From Bacillota bacterium (lineage in GTDB: Bacteria > Bacillota > Clostridia > Christensenellales > SZUA-584): a DNA stretch of 14,048 nt. The notes under the pieces were generated by a model, which was not told where the DNA came from, did not search any database, and worked only from the letters and a program-made list of their open reading frames with translations. Below are positions 1 to 7,109 of this stretch, in pieces (the first letter of the stretch is position 1; every line of letters starts with the position of its first letter). The position numbers and the translations under genes are program-made. The stretch is taken from the NCBI GenBank assembly GCA_023441905.1, contig JAEZNC010000069.1:1-14048 (forward strand), written 5' to 3'.

Positions 1-94
1 GAAAACGAGACATTCGCTTGGGGCCGCGGCCTGTGCGCATCCGCATGCTGCGCCTTCTTCGCATTTTTCTCATTCTGTCACCTAATCCAAACAC
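1..94 (-). CDS. Start of an arginine-rich protein, cut by the window edge
   Basis: This is a gene start too short to be noticed by length alone. A GTG codon at 92-94 is preceded on the minus strand by a clear ribosome binding site, GGAGGG, with 8 bases between. A promoter lies further upstream. The frame is open to the window edge and gives 31 residues beginning MFGLGDRMRKMRRRRSMRMR, of which about eleven are arginine, with several methionines and lysines. This basic start could be a nucleic-acid-binding tail or the cytoplasmic end of a membrane protein, but no domain can be recognised. The gene would be read just after the alpha/beta hydrolase but has its own promoter. An ATG at 136-134 was considered as a start, but its frame closes after 17 codons. 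The gene call is moderately sure; the function is unknown. Confidence 0.55.
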   Translation of the reverse strand, partial: MFGLGDRMRKMRRRRSMRMRTGRGPKRMSRF

Positions 95-140
95 GTTTGA
101 TACCCTCCAAGCGAGTTTTATCCTGTGTCATTTTCTATCT

Positions 141-168
141 ATTATAACAAATAGAACGCATTATTCAA
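141..168 (-). promoter_or_regulatory. Promoter for the edge-truncated gene
   Basis: On the minus strand, TTGAAT (163-168) and a perfect TATAAT (141-146) are separated by 16 bases. The predicted start of transcription is near 134, about 40 bases before the GTG start at 94. The -35 box overlaps the stop codon of the upstream hydrolase gene. This is seen by pattern only. Confidence 0.5.
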
Positions 169-1102
169 CCACCGGCCAGTTTTCAGCCTGTTCCGGCTGC
201 TTGTCCTCCCGCAAAAACGCAAGCATCTCTTCGTTAAACCTTTCGGGCTTTTCCTCATGAACGAAGTGAGCGCAGTTGCGAAGACGCACAAACCGCTTGT
301 GCTGCAGCGGCGTTGTGATGGTCCGTATGATTTCTTCCGGATGCACACGATCATCAAGGCCCTGGAATATCAGTATCTGCTTTTTGATTCCCTTGAGCAT
401 CGAGCGCACATTTGTGTCATCAAAATGAAGCATGGTGCGCACGAGCGTTTCCCTAGTTTCCTTGTTTAAAAACGGGTCATAATAACCCGCAAGCACCTCA
501 TCCGTCAATTGTGTCGCATCAAAATAGCATTCGGCCAAAACGCTGCGCGCGGTGTTCTCGCTTAAAAAATGCTTGAAGTAAAACGCGCCCAGCCGCGTGC
601 TCAACAGCTTGAGCGACAGCGGATAATGGCTGTTCGGGCCGCCCGGCGATATGAGCACCACCTTGCCGACTCTTTTGGGGTGCGCGGCGGTAAAGGCCAG
701 CGCACTGAGCGCCCCCGTGGAAAAACCGGCGATATGCGTCTTTTTCACCCCGATGGCGTCTAAAAACGCTCTGAGCACCAGCGCATATTCCTCCACCGTA
801 TAGTAGATATTAAGATGACCGCTGTAGCCAAACCCCGCCATATCCGGCGCAATCACACAAAAGCCGTTTTCCGCAAAGAAATCGATGCTTTGGCGCCAGG
901 TGTAAAGGGACTGCCCCAACCCGTGAACAAGCAAAAGCGGCTCGCCCTCGCCTTTCTCCAGGTAATGCAGCTTTGTTTCAAACCTGAGCGCCTCCTTGCC
1001 CATTTCGGTTTCGCTGATAATATCGAAAGAAATGTCCGCACACGCGCCCATATATTCATTGTTTTCGAATAATTTCTCTTTTTTGCGTCTGTATCGTGAC
1101 AA
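161..1102 (-). CDS. Alpha/beta-hydrolase fold protein
   Basis: This is a cytoplasmic serine hydrolase of the alpha/beta-hydrolase fold with the whole catalytic triad. Numbering from the TTG at 1102 (313 residues), the oxyanion-hole motif LLLVHGLGQS is near residues 56-65. The nucleophile elbow GFSTG has its serine near 128, the acid is the second Asp of GLDDRVHP near 251, and the histidine in CAHFVHEEKPE is near 279. There is no signal peptide. The substrate cannot be told; esterases, haloperoxidase-like and C-C hydrolases share this pattern. The start is uncertain: TTG 1102 has GGGGG at suitable spacing, while TTG 1117 and ATG 1051 remain possible. A promoter at 1136-1164 allows separate transcription, and the gene follows cca by about 96 bases. 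The family is sure; the specific role is unknown. Confidence 0.88.
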   Translation of the reverse strand: MSRYRRKKEKLFENNEYMGACADISFDIISETEMGKEALRFETKLHYLEKGEGEPLLLVHGLGQSLYTWRQSIDFFAENGFCVIAPDMAGFGYSGHLNIYYTVEEYALVLRAFLDAIGVKKTHIAGFSTGALSALAFTAAHPKRVGKVVLISPGGPNSHYPLSLKLLSTRLGAFYFKHFLSENTARSVLAECYFDATQLTDEVLAGYYDPFLNKETRETLVRTMLHFDDTNVRSMLKGIKKQILIFQGLDDRVHPEEIIRTITTPLQHKRFVRLRNCAHFVHEEKPERFNEEMLAFLREDKQPEQAENWPVVE

Positions 1103-1135
1103 TTCAAACGCCCCCAACCCTATGAATTCGGTTTC

Positions 1136-1164
1136 ATCATACTACGGCAGAGCCGACAATTCAA
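1136..1164 (-). promoter_or_regulatory. Promoter for the alpha/beta hydrolase
   Basis: TTGAAT (1159-1164) and TATGAT (1136-1141) on the minus strand are separated by exactly 17 bases. Transcription would start near 1129. That leaves a leader of about 27 bases before TTG 1102, enough for its GGGGG ribosome binding site, but only about 12 before TTG 1117. This favours the shorter start of the hydrolase. Confidence 0.5.
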
Positions 1165-1198
1165 GTGCACCTGTCATGATGATGAAATATTTGTCATA

Positions 1199-2587
1199 TT
1201 ATGTTAACATATTTTTGTAAATCGTCTGTGTTTTTCTTTTGAGGTCTTCCGTATTGTTCTGCGCGGGGTATATCACACAGTGTTTATGCAGCTCATCAAG
1301 GATCTTCCCGATCAGCGGTGAAGGGCCGATACCAAGAAGTTCCGACACATCGCTCCCGGTGAGGTGCAGATCTTGAATACGCCAGGGCACACGCTGCGCC
1401 GACATGCGTTCGAGTTCATTCTGCCAGTGGTCCGCCGACGCAACGGCTTGAAACGGCCTGCCCGACCCGGCCACATCGGCGCGCCGAATCGCTATCAGCA
1501 TCTCAAACCCTTTTTTCCCGAGCTTCACCGCACGCTGACGGATCGTTTTGGGCTTCGCTTTGGCTTCAAGATCAAACATGTGATTTCGGATCAGCGGCAG
1601 CACCGCCGCTTTGGTCTTATTGTCCGCCTTGAGGCCGTTCAGTTCGTCACGCGCCAGCTGTTCGCCGATGATCTCGTGGCCGTGCATGCTGCCGCCGCGC
1701 CGAAGGGCCTCCGGTTTGCCGATATCGTGCAGCAGCGCCGCCAGCCGCAGCTCAAAGACGGGCGAGGCCGCTGCGCAGGCATGCAGCCCGTGGCCGAGCA
1801 CATCATACGCGTGGTACTGCGCCGATTGTTTGACATCGCTGCCCTCACTGAGCCTTGGCAGTATATAACGCAGTGCGTCCGTTTCACGCAGCAGCTGCAG
1901 GCCGTTTAAGGGGCTCGCGTCAACCGCCTCGTATTTGGTATCGGCCATCAGAATTTTTTTAAGCTCGATAAACTTGCGCTCGGCGGAGATGTCCTTCAGC
2001 AGCGCCGCGTGCCGGTGTGCCGACTCTTTGAGATCAGCCGCCACGCCAAAACCGAGCTCTGCGGCAAAGCGCGCCATGCGCATGATTCGCAGACCGTCAT
2101 CCCGGATGGTGATGTCGGGGTTTTCCGCCGCCGCGCTGAGGCGTTTGGCTGCCGCATCAGATAATCCGCGGCCCGTTGGGTCGATGATCTCGCCCGTTGC
2201 GATGTTCATATAAAGCGCGTTGACGGAAAAATCACGCCGCTGCGCGTCCTCTTGCATATTCTGCGTAAACTCGACGCGGTACGGGCGGTGGTCACCGCCG
2301 GGCGGATAGTAATCCCGCCGCCATGACGTGTGCTCAAACGCGTCACAGCCGTTTTGCGTTTTCAGCCGCAGCTCAATCGTGCCGAGCGGCAGCGCCTTCT
2401 CGATGACGCTGAGCCCCGCGTCGCGCGCCGCGGCCGCCGCCGCGTCAGGCGGAGCCGACGAGCAGACATCAAAATCGCCGCCGGGCAGCCCCAGCACGAT
2501 ATTGCGCACATAGCCGCCCACAAGGTACAGCGTTATCCCACGGGCGGCGAAGATATCGGACAGTTTTTTTAAGCTCTCGGGAATCAT
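1199..2587 (-). CDS. cca: tRNA CCA-adding enzyme / poly(A)-polymerase-family nucleotidyltransferase with HD domain
   Basis: A 462-residue class II nucleotidyltransferase, expected to build or repair the CCA end of tRNAs from CTP and ATP. The head has the LYLVGGYVRN motif near residues 20-29 and the metal-binding pair in GDFDV near 37-41. Next come the EDAQRRDFSVNALY motif near 113-126 and the RNA-binding stretch DDGLRIMRMARFAAELGF near 163-180. A metal-dependent HD domain follows (ALLHDIGKPEA, around residue 285). The C-terminus carries the GSDVSELLGIGPSPLIGKIL segment typical of these enzymes. The ATG overlaps the dapF stop as ATGA, so the two are co-transcribed and probably translationally coupled. 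A-adding, C-adding and full CCA-adding members cannot be separated with certainty here. No second copy is in the window. Confidence 0.9.
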   Translation of the reverse strand: MIPESLKKLSDIFAARGITLYLVGGYVRNIVLGLPGGDFDVCSSAPPDAAAAAARDAGLSVIEKALPLGTIELRLKTQNGCDAFEHTSWRRDYYPPGGDHRPYRVEFTQNMQEDAQRRDFSVNALYMNIATGEIIDPTGRGLSDAAAKRLSAAAENPDITIRDDGLRIMRMARFAAELGFGVAADLKESAHRHAALLKDISAERKFIELKKILMADTKYEAVDASPLNGLQLLRETDALRYILPRLSEGSDVKQSAQYHAYDVLGHGLHACAAASPVFELRLAALLHDIGKPEALRRGGSMHGHEIIGEQLARDELNGLKADNKTKAAVLPLIRNHMFDLEAKAKPKTIRQRAVKLGKKGFEMLIAIRRADVAGSGRPFQAVASADHWQNELERMSAQRVPWRIQDLHLTGSDVSELLGIGPSPLIGKILDELHKHCVIYPAQNNTEDLKRKTQTIYKNMLT

Positions 2588-3411
2588 GATTCGGCCAGCA
2601 CCGCGGTATATACCTCCTCGGCGGGGCCCGTCATCATTACGCGGCCGTCTTCCAGAACCTCAATGAAAAGCGTTCCGGCCGCCAGATGCACATGGGCGCT
2701 GCGGCCGATCAACCCTTTTTGATGCAGCGCCACCACGCTCGCGCAGGACCCTGTTCCGCAGGCCAGCGTCAGGCCCGCGCCGCGCTCCCATGTGAGCACG
2801 CGTATGTTGCTTTGATCGATCACCTGCACGAAATTCACATTTGTCTTTTTTGGAAACACCGGATGGGTCTCGATCGCGGGGCCGAGCGCCGCTGCATTCA
2901 GAGAATCAATGTTATGCACAAGCACAACGGCATGCGGCACGCCCATCAGCAGCGCCGACACGGTGACCGGCTGACCGGCTGCCGTAATCGACACATCAAA
3001 AGCGCTGCCTTCGCCCGTCATCGGTACGCGGGCGCGCTCGAATTCGGGAAAGCCCATATCCACCGTAACTTGAACGACTTTGTTTCCTTCCAGCTCAAGG
3101 CGCGGCACCATCACGCCCGCGAGCGTCTCCACCGTCATCTGCCGTTTGGTTACAATGCCGCGCTCATAAACGTATTTGGCAAAGCAGCGGATACCGTTGC
3201 CGCACATTTCCGCCTCGCTGCCGTCCGCGTTGAAAATACGCATACGGATATCGGCCGATTCCGAGGGGAGCACGACGAGGATACCGTCGGCACCCACACT
3301 GAGACGGCGCCGGCACAGATCCTTGGCCAGCTGCGGCCAGTCATGGCTGACCGAGCTTCCCTCAAACACCAGAAAATCGTTGCCGAGCCCATGCATTTTG
3401 GTGAAAGTCAT
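2584..3411 (-). CDS. dapF: Diaminopimelate epimerase
   Basis: DapF interconverts LL- and meso-diaminopimelate, the last step before meso-DAP enters lysine and peptidoglycan synthesis. The protein is 275 residues, normal for the family. It opens with FTKMHGLGNDFLV, and both catalytic cysteines are present: Cys70 in AEMCGNGIRC and Cys218 in LACGTGSCAS. The segment NADGSEAEMC and the glutamate in WERGAG are also typical. A frame 20 codons longer exists, but the ATG at 3411 is chosen because GGAGG lies 6 bases upstream and homologues start here. A strong promoter sits about 28 bases upstream. The gene heads an operon with cca, overlapping it by 4 bases. Its presence implies meso-DAP-type peptidoglycan or lysine synthesis in the host. 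Confidence 0.97.
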   Translation of the reverse strand: MTFTKMHGLGNDFLVFEGSSVSHDWPQLAKDLCRRRLSVGADGILVVLPSESADIRMRIFNADGSEAEMCGNGIRCFAKYVYERGIVTKRQMTVETLAGVMVPRLELEGNKVVQVTVDMGFPEFERARVPMTGEGSAFDVSITAAGQPVTVSALLMGVPHAVVLVHNIDSLNAAALGPAIETHPVFPKKTNVNFVQVIDQSNIRVLTWERGAGLTLACGTGSCASVVALHQKGLIGRSAHVHLAAGTLFIEVLEDGRVMMTGPAEEVYTAVLAES

Positions 3412-3439
3412 AAGTGCCTCCGCGCAATTTAATATCATT

Positions 3440-3468
3440 ATTATACTTGCCCGCCGATTTCGCTGCAA
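3440..3468 (-). promoter_or_regulatory. Strong promoter for dapF-cca
   Basis: TTGCAG (3463-3468), a 17-base spacer and a perfect TATAAT (3440-3445) on the minus strand. Transcription should start near 3433, about 22 bases before the dapF ATG and just ahead of its GGAGG. The same hexamer pair and spacing recur at 5574-5602, so this probably reflects the housekeeping sigma factor. Confidence 0.7.
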
Positions 3469-3540
3469 CATAAAGGGCTGCGCATATTTTCGAGGCGGCC
3501 AATTTATGATATGATAGATGTTATGATGGGAGAAAGTGAC

Positions 3541-4062
3541 ATGAACATAAGTATCCGATGTATTGACCGCGGCGACCTAAATGATGTCGCCCGGCTGGCC
3601 AACAATGATACGATTGCGCAAATGACAGCCAATCTGCCGTTTCCGTATACCCTCGCGCATGCGGTCACCTGGTTCGATTATGTGGAAGCCACCGAAAACG
3701 AACATGTGTTTGCCATCATCGACAGCGGCAAATTTATGGGTGTGGTCGGGCTTGTGCATGAGCCGGAGCATGAGCGCGCCGAACTCGGTTATTGGCTCGG
3801 TGAGCCGTACTGGAACAAGCAGGTCATGACGGCCGCTGCGGGACTCGCTGTGGGTTATGCGTTCACGATGCTTGATATACAGAAAATCTATTCACGCTGC
3901 TTTAAGCCCAACGTAGCCTCAGCGCGCGTGCTTGAAAAAAACGGCTTCCTGCTCGAGGGCACTCTGCGCGCCCATCACATTCGTATGGGCATCGTGCAGG
4001 ATGTGCTCTGTTACGGGCTGCTGCGCAGCGACTATGAAGCCGCGCGCTCGGCAACACGATGA
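3541..4062 (+). CDS. GNAT-family N-acetyltransferase (RimJ/RimL-like)
   Basis: A 173-residue acetyl-CoA-dependent acetyltransferase of the GNAT fold, closest in pattern to the RimJ/RimL group (Acetyltransf_3). The N-terminus ISIRCIDRGDLNDVARL is the usual first strand and helix. The core strands VFAIID and MGVVGL are followed by ELGYWLGEPYWNKQVMTAAA and GYAF. The C-terminal hallmark NVASARVLEKNGFLLEGTLR is clear. The acetyl-CoA loop reads NKQVMTAA instead of the usual GxGxxTEA, so its glycines are missing. The ATG at 3541 is preferred because GGGAG lies about 8 bases upstream; in-frame ATGs at 3511 and 3523 lack this. The gene leads into the nucleoside phosphorylase 13 bases later. Its substrate could be a ribosomal protein N-terminus, a small molecule or an antibiotic and cannot be told. 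Confidence 0.88.
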   Translation: MNISIRCIDRGDLNDVARLANNDTIAQMTANLPFPYTLAHAVTWFDYVEATENEHVFAIIDSGKFMGVVGLVHEPEHERAELGYWLGEPYWNKQVMTAAAGLAVGYAFTMLDIQKIYSRCFKPNVASARVLEKNGFLLEGTLRAHHIRMGIVQDVLCYGLLRSDYEAARSATR

Positions 4063-4075
4063 GAGGTTTATACCA

Positions 4076-5371
4076 ATGAGAATGTACGATATTATCGCCA
4101 AGAAACGTGACGGCAAGAAACTCAGCCATGAGGAGATCGATTTTTTTATCAGCGGCTATGTGTCGGGAACGATTCCCGATTATCAGGCATCGGCTTTTTT
4201 GATGGCCGCTTTTTTACAAGGCCTCGATGATGAAGAAACGGTGAGTCTCACAAAGGTGATGGCTGCATCGGGTGAAACCGTTGATTTCAGTGCGCTCGGT
4301 ACCGTGGCTGACAAACACTCCACGGGCGGCGTGGCCGATACCACCACGCTGATTGTGGTGCCGCTCGTCTGCGCCTGCGGACTCAAGGTCGCCAAAATGT
4401 CCGGCCGGGGCCTCGGGCATACAGGCGGCACGCTCGATAAGCTCGAGTCAATTCCGGGTCTGTCGGTATCGCTTAGCATGGACGCTTTTCATAATCAGGT
4501 GAAAAATGTGGGGGCCGCCGTGATGGGGCAAACGATGCGGCTTTGCCCTGCCGATAAAATGCTCTACGCACTGCGCGATGTCACCGCCACGGTGGAAAGC
4601 ATCCCGCTCATTGCGAGCAGCATCATGAGCAAGAAGCTGGCCGCGGGCTCACACATTATTATGCTCGATGTGAAAACGGGCAGCGGCGCTTTTATGACGG
4701 ATCCGGCGGAATCCAGAGCCCTCGCCGAAGCCATGGTGCGTATCGGCCAAATGGCCGGCCGCAAAACCGCCGCGCTGATTACCGATATGAGCCAACCGCT
4801 CGGGCTGGCCGTGGGCAACGCGCTCGAGGTGATCGAGGCGATTGATGTGCTGTCGGGCAAAGCGGAAGGCGACTTGTTAACCGTGTCACTCGCGCTCTCT
4901 TCGCAAATGCTTTGTCTCGCGGGCATCGCGCAGAATGACGAAACCGCAAAAGACATGCTTCTTGATACGCTGAGATCGGGGCGTGGGCTTGAAAAGCTCG
5001 GCGACATCATCGCCGCGCAGGGCGGTGACCGCCGCGTCACGCGTGATACGTCATTGATACCGCGCGCACGTATCATAGAGATGCTGCGTGCTGACGGGGA
5101 GGGCCTGTTAAGCGCCGTCAACTGTAAGGGCCTCGGCGAGGCTGCCGGGATGCTCGGTGCGGGACGCATCACGAAAGACGATGTGATTGATCCGTCCGTC
5201 GGCTTTATCGCGAGAAAACGTATCGGCGACGCGGTGAGAAAGGGCGATGTGCTATTTGAAATTCACGCGAACGATCCACTAAAGCTCAGTGACGCACAAA
5301 AGAAGCTGGCCTCCTGCGTCACCTTGGCTGATACGGCGCAGCCGCCCCAGCTGATACACGGAATGATTTGA
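4076..5371 (+). CDS. pdp: Pyrimidine-nucleoside phosphorylase (thymidine phosphorylase family)
   Basis: This enzyme cleaves uridine, deoxyuridine or thymidine with phosphate into base and (deoxy)ribose-1-phosphate, for nucleoside salvage in the cytoplasm. At 431 residues it matches the Bacillus Pdp length. It begins MRMYDIIAKKRDGKKLSHEE, close to the Bacillus start. The phosphate-binding KHSTGG is at 80-85, and the family signature SGRGLGHTGGTLDKLE at 109-124. The substrate segment YALRDVTATVESIPLIASSI and DVKTGSGAFM follow, then the C-terminal PYNP domain with RKRIGDAVRKGDVLF. A longer frame running back to 3932 overlaps the acetyltransferase and is rejected. GAGAGG, overlapping the upstream stop codon, is the likely ribosome binding site. 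The gene is 13 bases after the acetyltransferase, so the pair probably forms an operon. No terminator is evident after it. Confidence 0.96.
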   Translation: MRMYDIIAKKRDGKKLSHEEIDFFISGYVSGTIPDYQASAFLMAAFLQGLDDEETVSLTKVMAASGETVDFSALGTVADKHSTGGVADTTTLIVVPLVCACGLKVAKMSGRGLGHTGGTLDKLESIPGLSVSLSMDAFHNQVKNVGAAVMGQTMRLCPADKMLYALRDVTATVESIPLIASSIMSKKLAAGSHIIMLDVKTGSGAFMTDPAESRALAEAMVRIGQMAGRKTAALITDMSQPLGLAVGNALEVIEAIDVLSGKAEGDLLTVSLALSSQMLCLAGIAQNDETAKDMLLDTLRSGRGLEKLGDIIAAQGGDRRVTRDTSLIPRARIIEMLRADGEGLLSAVNCKGLGEAAGMLGAGRITKDDVIDPSVGFIARKRIGDAVRKGDVLFEIHANDPLKLSDAQKKLASCVTLADTAQPPQLIHGMI

Positions 5372-5374
5372 TCA

Positions 5375-5415
5375 TGTGGAATTGATGTGGATAATGTGGA
5401 CAACCATGTGAATTT
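5375..5415 (-). promoter_or_regulatory. Phased cluster of four DnaA-box-like sites
   Basis: Four similar nonamers follow one another on the minus strand: at 5375 (TGTGGAATT), 5386 (TGTGGATAA, a perfect box), 5396 (TGTGGACAA, one mismatch) and 5407 (TGTGAATTT, weak). Their starts are 11, 10 and 11 bases apart, about one helical turn, so DnaA bound to them would sit on one face of the DNA. The cluster starts 3 bases after the phosphorylase stop codon and is about 2 kb from dnaA. It is probably the left part of a multipartite origin or a DnaA titration site. Confidence 0.7.
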
Positions 5416-5505
5416 GTTGTTCATGGCCTTATGATTCGGTGTTGAATACCTGTTAATAAAGCAAAACATGGCGAAAAAACGATGTATCTGCACTTATATT
5501 AATAG

Positions 5506-5527
5506 AAACGTAATAAAATCGTAATAA
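5506..5527. repeat. AT-rich 11-bp tandem repeat beside the left DnaA-box cluster
   Basis: Two adjacent 11-mers, AAACGTAATAA and AATCGTAATAA, differ at one base. They sit in an AT-rich stretch (about 5490-5560) some 90 bases from the phased DnaA boxes. AT-rich short tandem repeats next to DnaA boxes are the form of unwinding elements in other bacteria. Here that role is only inferred. Confidence 0.4.
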
Positions 5528-5573
5528 TCTTGTTTTGATGTTTATTTTGGAATTTTACGTGCATATACGTTCA

Positions 5574-5602
5574 TTGCAGCTGTCACTGATATTGACTATA
5601 AT
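5574..5602 (+). promoter_or_regulatory. Strong promoter reaching the start codon of the NlpC/P60 gene
   Basis: TTGCAG (5574-5579), a 17-base spacer and a perfect TATAAT (5597-5602). The expected start of transcription, 6 to 8 bases after the -10 box, falls on the ATG at 5609 or the adjacent ATG at 5612. There is no room for a Shine-Dalgarno sequence and none is seen, so the mRNA would be leaderless. Confidence 0.65.
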
Positions 5603-5608
5603 CTTTGT

Positions 5609-6838
5609 ATGATGCGCATAATATCTCTAAAAACCTGCAAACAGCTTGGTCTGCTTCTTTTTTGTGCGGTTCTTATACTGGCACTCTTTCCTTCTGTCGT
5701 CTTTGCCGTCGAGCGCTATCAGATACTCAAAATCGGGGATAAGGATGATTATGTTCTTGCGCTTCAGAACAGACTCAAAGAGCTCGGTTTTTTTAACGGT
5801 GCAGCCACCGGATACTTTGGTACACGGACGCAGCAGGCCGTGATCGATTATCAAACGGCTCATTCGCTTAAAATCGACGGCAAAGCCGGGCCGGAAACGC
5901 TGTTTAGCATCATGGGCGATGACTTTGTGATTGCCCGAAACGACCGCGTGTTTTCAGCCGGTGAGGCCGGCGCGGACTACCCGCAGCCAGGAGACAAAGG
6001 CACAGCCGTATCGCAGCTTCAGGAACGGCTCAAAGAGCTCGATTATTATGATTACCCGAGCATTACGGGTTTTTATGGTCCGGTCACGGAACAGGCTGTC
6101 AGGCTGTTTCAAAATATCAACGGCCTTAAGGCCGACGGTATGGCAGGGCCTGAAACGATGAACCTGCTGCTGAATGCCGAGGAAGCCAAATACTATTGCA
6201 TCCGTTATGGAGACAGAAGCGACGATGTTGAGCAGCTGCAGATGCGCCTCTGCAAGCTCGGGTATTTGGAAGAATCCGCTGTGACCGGCTATTTCGGCAT
6301 GATCACACAGGACGCAGTCAACGAGTTTCAAGCCAAAAACGGGCTGTCGGTGGACGCTATGGTGGGAAAGGATACACGGGCAAAGCTCTTTTCGGGCTCC
6401 GCTTTGGATTGGGATAAGGTGAACAGAGTGGACGAAAGTAAACCCTCGGAAACAGCGGCTTCTGCGACGGCACTGGCCGGCTACGCCAATAGTCAGCTGG
6501 GCAAACCGTATGCGTATGCGGCTGAAGGGCCGGATGCGTTTGACGCTGCCGGTTTTGTCGGCTATGTGCTTCGATGCTCGGGTGTATCCATAAAACGCTG
6601 CAGCTCAGACAACTTGTCTAAGATAGAGAGCTGGACAAAAATATCTCAGCTTAATGCCCTTGTACCGGGTGATATTCTGTTTTTCCAATCCGATACGAGT
6701 GCGCGCATCAACCATACCGGTATTTATGTGGGAGACAACCAATTCATCCACGCAAGCTCCAGTAACAATTGCGTCACCGTCAGCACTATCTCTAATTATT
6801 ATGAACGCAATTTCCGTTTTGCACGCCGTCTGTTCTGA
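5609..6838 (+). CDS. Secreted protein with three peptidoglycan-binding repeats and an NlpC/P60 domain lacking its catalytic cysteine
   Basis: A 409-residue exported cell-wall protein. Residues 1-33 form a signal peptide: a basic start, the core LGLLLFCAVLILALF and cleavage after VFA. Three PG_binding_1 repeats follow near 38-102, 125-188 and 198-262, each with GDKxxxVxxLQxRLxELG-like and GYFGxxTxxAVxxFQ-like motifs. After a Ser/Thr/Ala-rich linker comes an NlpC/P60 domain near 285-409, the family that normally cuts D-Glu-DAP stem peptides with a Cys-His-His site. GKPYAYAAEGPDAFDAAGF aligns with the usual PYxWGGxxPxGFDCSGF, but the nucleophile position is Ala313 (codon GCT). His369 (NHTGIYVG) and His381 (FIHA) are kept. 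It may therefore bind or scaffold wall peptides rather than cut them. No ribosome binding site is seen; a promoter abuts the ATG. The domain calls are sure; inactivity is inferred. Confidence 0.93.
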   Translation: MMRIISLKTCKQLGLLLFCAVLILALFPSVVFAVERYQILKIGDKDDYVLALQNRLKELGFFNGAATGYFGTRTQQAVIDYQTAHSLKIDGKAGPETLFSIMGDDFVIARNDRVFSAGEAGADYPQPGDKGTAVSQLQERLKELDYYDYPSITGFYGPVTEQAVRLFQNINGLKADGMAGPETMNLLLNAEEAKYYCIRYGDRSDDVEQLQMRLCKLGYLEESAVTGYFGMITQDAVNEFQAKNGLSVDAMVGKDTRAKLFSGSALDWDKVNRVDESKPSETAASATALAGYANSQLGKPYAYAAEGPDAFDAAGFVGYVLRCSGVSIKRCSSDNLSKIESWTKISQLNALVPGDILFFQSDTSARINHTGIYVGDNQFIHASSSNNCVTVSTISNYYERNFRFARRLF

Positions 6839-6875
6839 CTCTGTTCTTCATATGTCTTTTGTATTTGAATGGGAT

Positions 6876-7109
6876 TTATTTGCTTTTTTTGCACAACCTG
6901 TTGATCCCCTTACGGACGATACTGTCTGAATGAACGTATTTCCGTCGCCGCAAGGCATTGAGCAAACACTGATTAATTCGAAACGCTGTCTTGACGGCTT
7001 CTTCCGCGCTAAGCTGTGTCGCTGAAATTTCGAAATAGCGCTGCTATTCCTCGATTTCGCACCGTGCAGAGCACGAAATCCACTCGTCCTTCCACCATTC
7101 CTCATTTAA
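6876..7109 (-). pseudogene. Protein-like reading frame interrupted by an amber codon
   Basis: This lies in the 600-base gap between the NlpC/P60 gene and dnaA, otherwise without a clear gene. The minus strand has one frame open from 7109 to a TAA at 6876, broken only by TAG at 7044-7046. The 21 codons before it read LNEEWWKDEWISC and onward. The 55 codons after it include ISATQLSAEEAVKTAFRINQ and end RKGINRLCKKSK, with balanced, protein-like composition. No start codon with a ribosome binding site is visible in this frame. A second minus-strand frame, at 7009-7098, gives a 29-residue peptide starting MVEGRVDF, and a third gives 85 residues, so the coding frame is not settled. The best guess is a decayed gene or a dispersed element. 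No family is recognised. Confidence 0.3.
7034..7080. repeat. Two neighbouring stem-loops in the gap before dnaA
   Basis: AATAGC-GCT-GCTATT (7034-7048) is a 6-bp stem with a 3-base loop. Just after it, GATTTCG (7053-7059) pairs with CGAAATC (7074-7080) around a 14-base loop that itself holds GTGC-AGA-GCAC. The palindrome ATTTCGAAAT (7027-7036) abuts the first. Neither is followed by a T-run, so they are not ordinary terminators. They overlap the interrupted reading frame and could belong to a dispersed repeat. Confidence 0.4.

Noticed and set aside
1200..1209. Palindromic bases ATGTTAACAT at the end of cca
   Set aside because: Too short, inside the coding end, without a T-run or promoter context; likely chance.
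1364..1909. 181-codon plus-strand frame opposite cca
   Set aside because: Antisense shadow of a conserved enzyme in GC-rich sequence; no motif.
2686..3432. 248-codon plus-strand frame opposite dapF
   Set aside because: It is the antisense shadow of dapF, with His/Arg-rich composition and no family motif or ribosome binding site.
3932..4075. 48-codon upstream extension of the phosphorylase, overlapping the acetyltransferase
   Set aside because: The Pdp family starts at MRMxDII, encoded at 4076; the extension is the acetyltransferase read in another frame.
4564..5172. 202-codon minus-strand frame opposite the nucleoside phosphorylase
   Set aside because: Ser/Ala/Pro-rich shadow of a fully conserved enzyme on the other strand.
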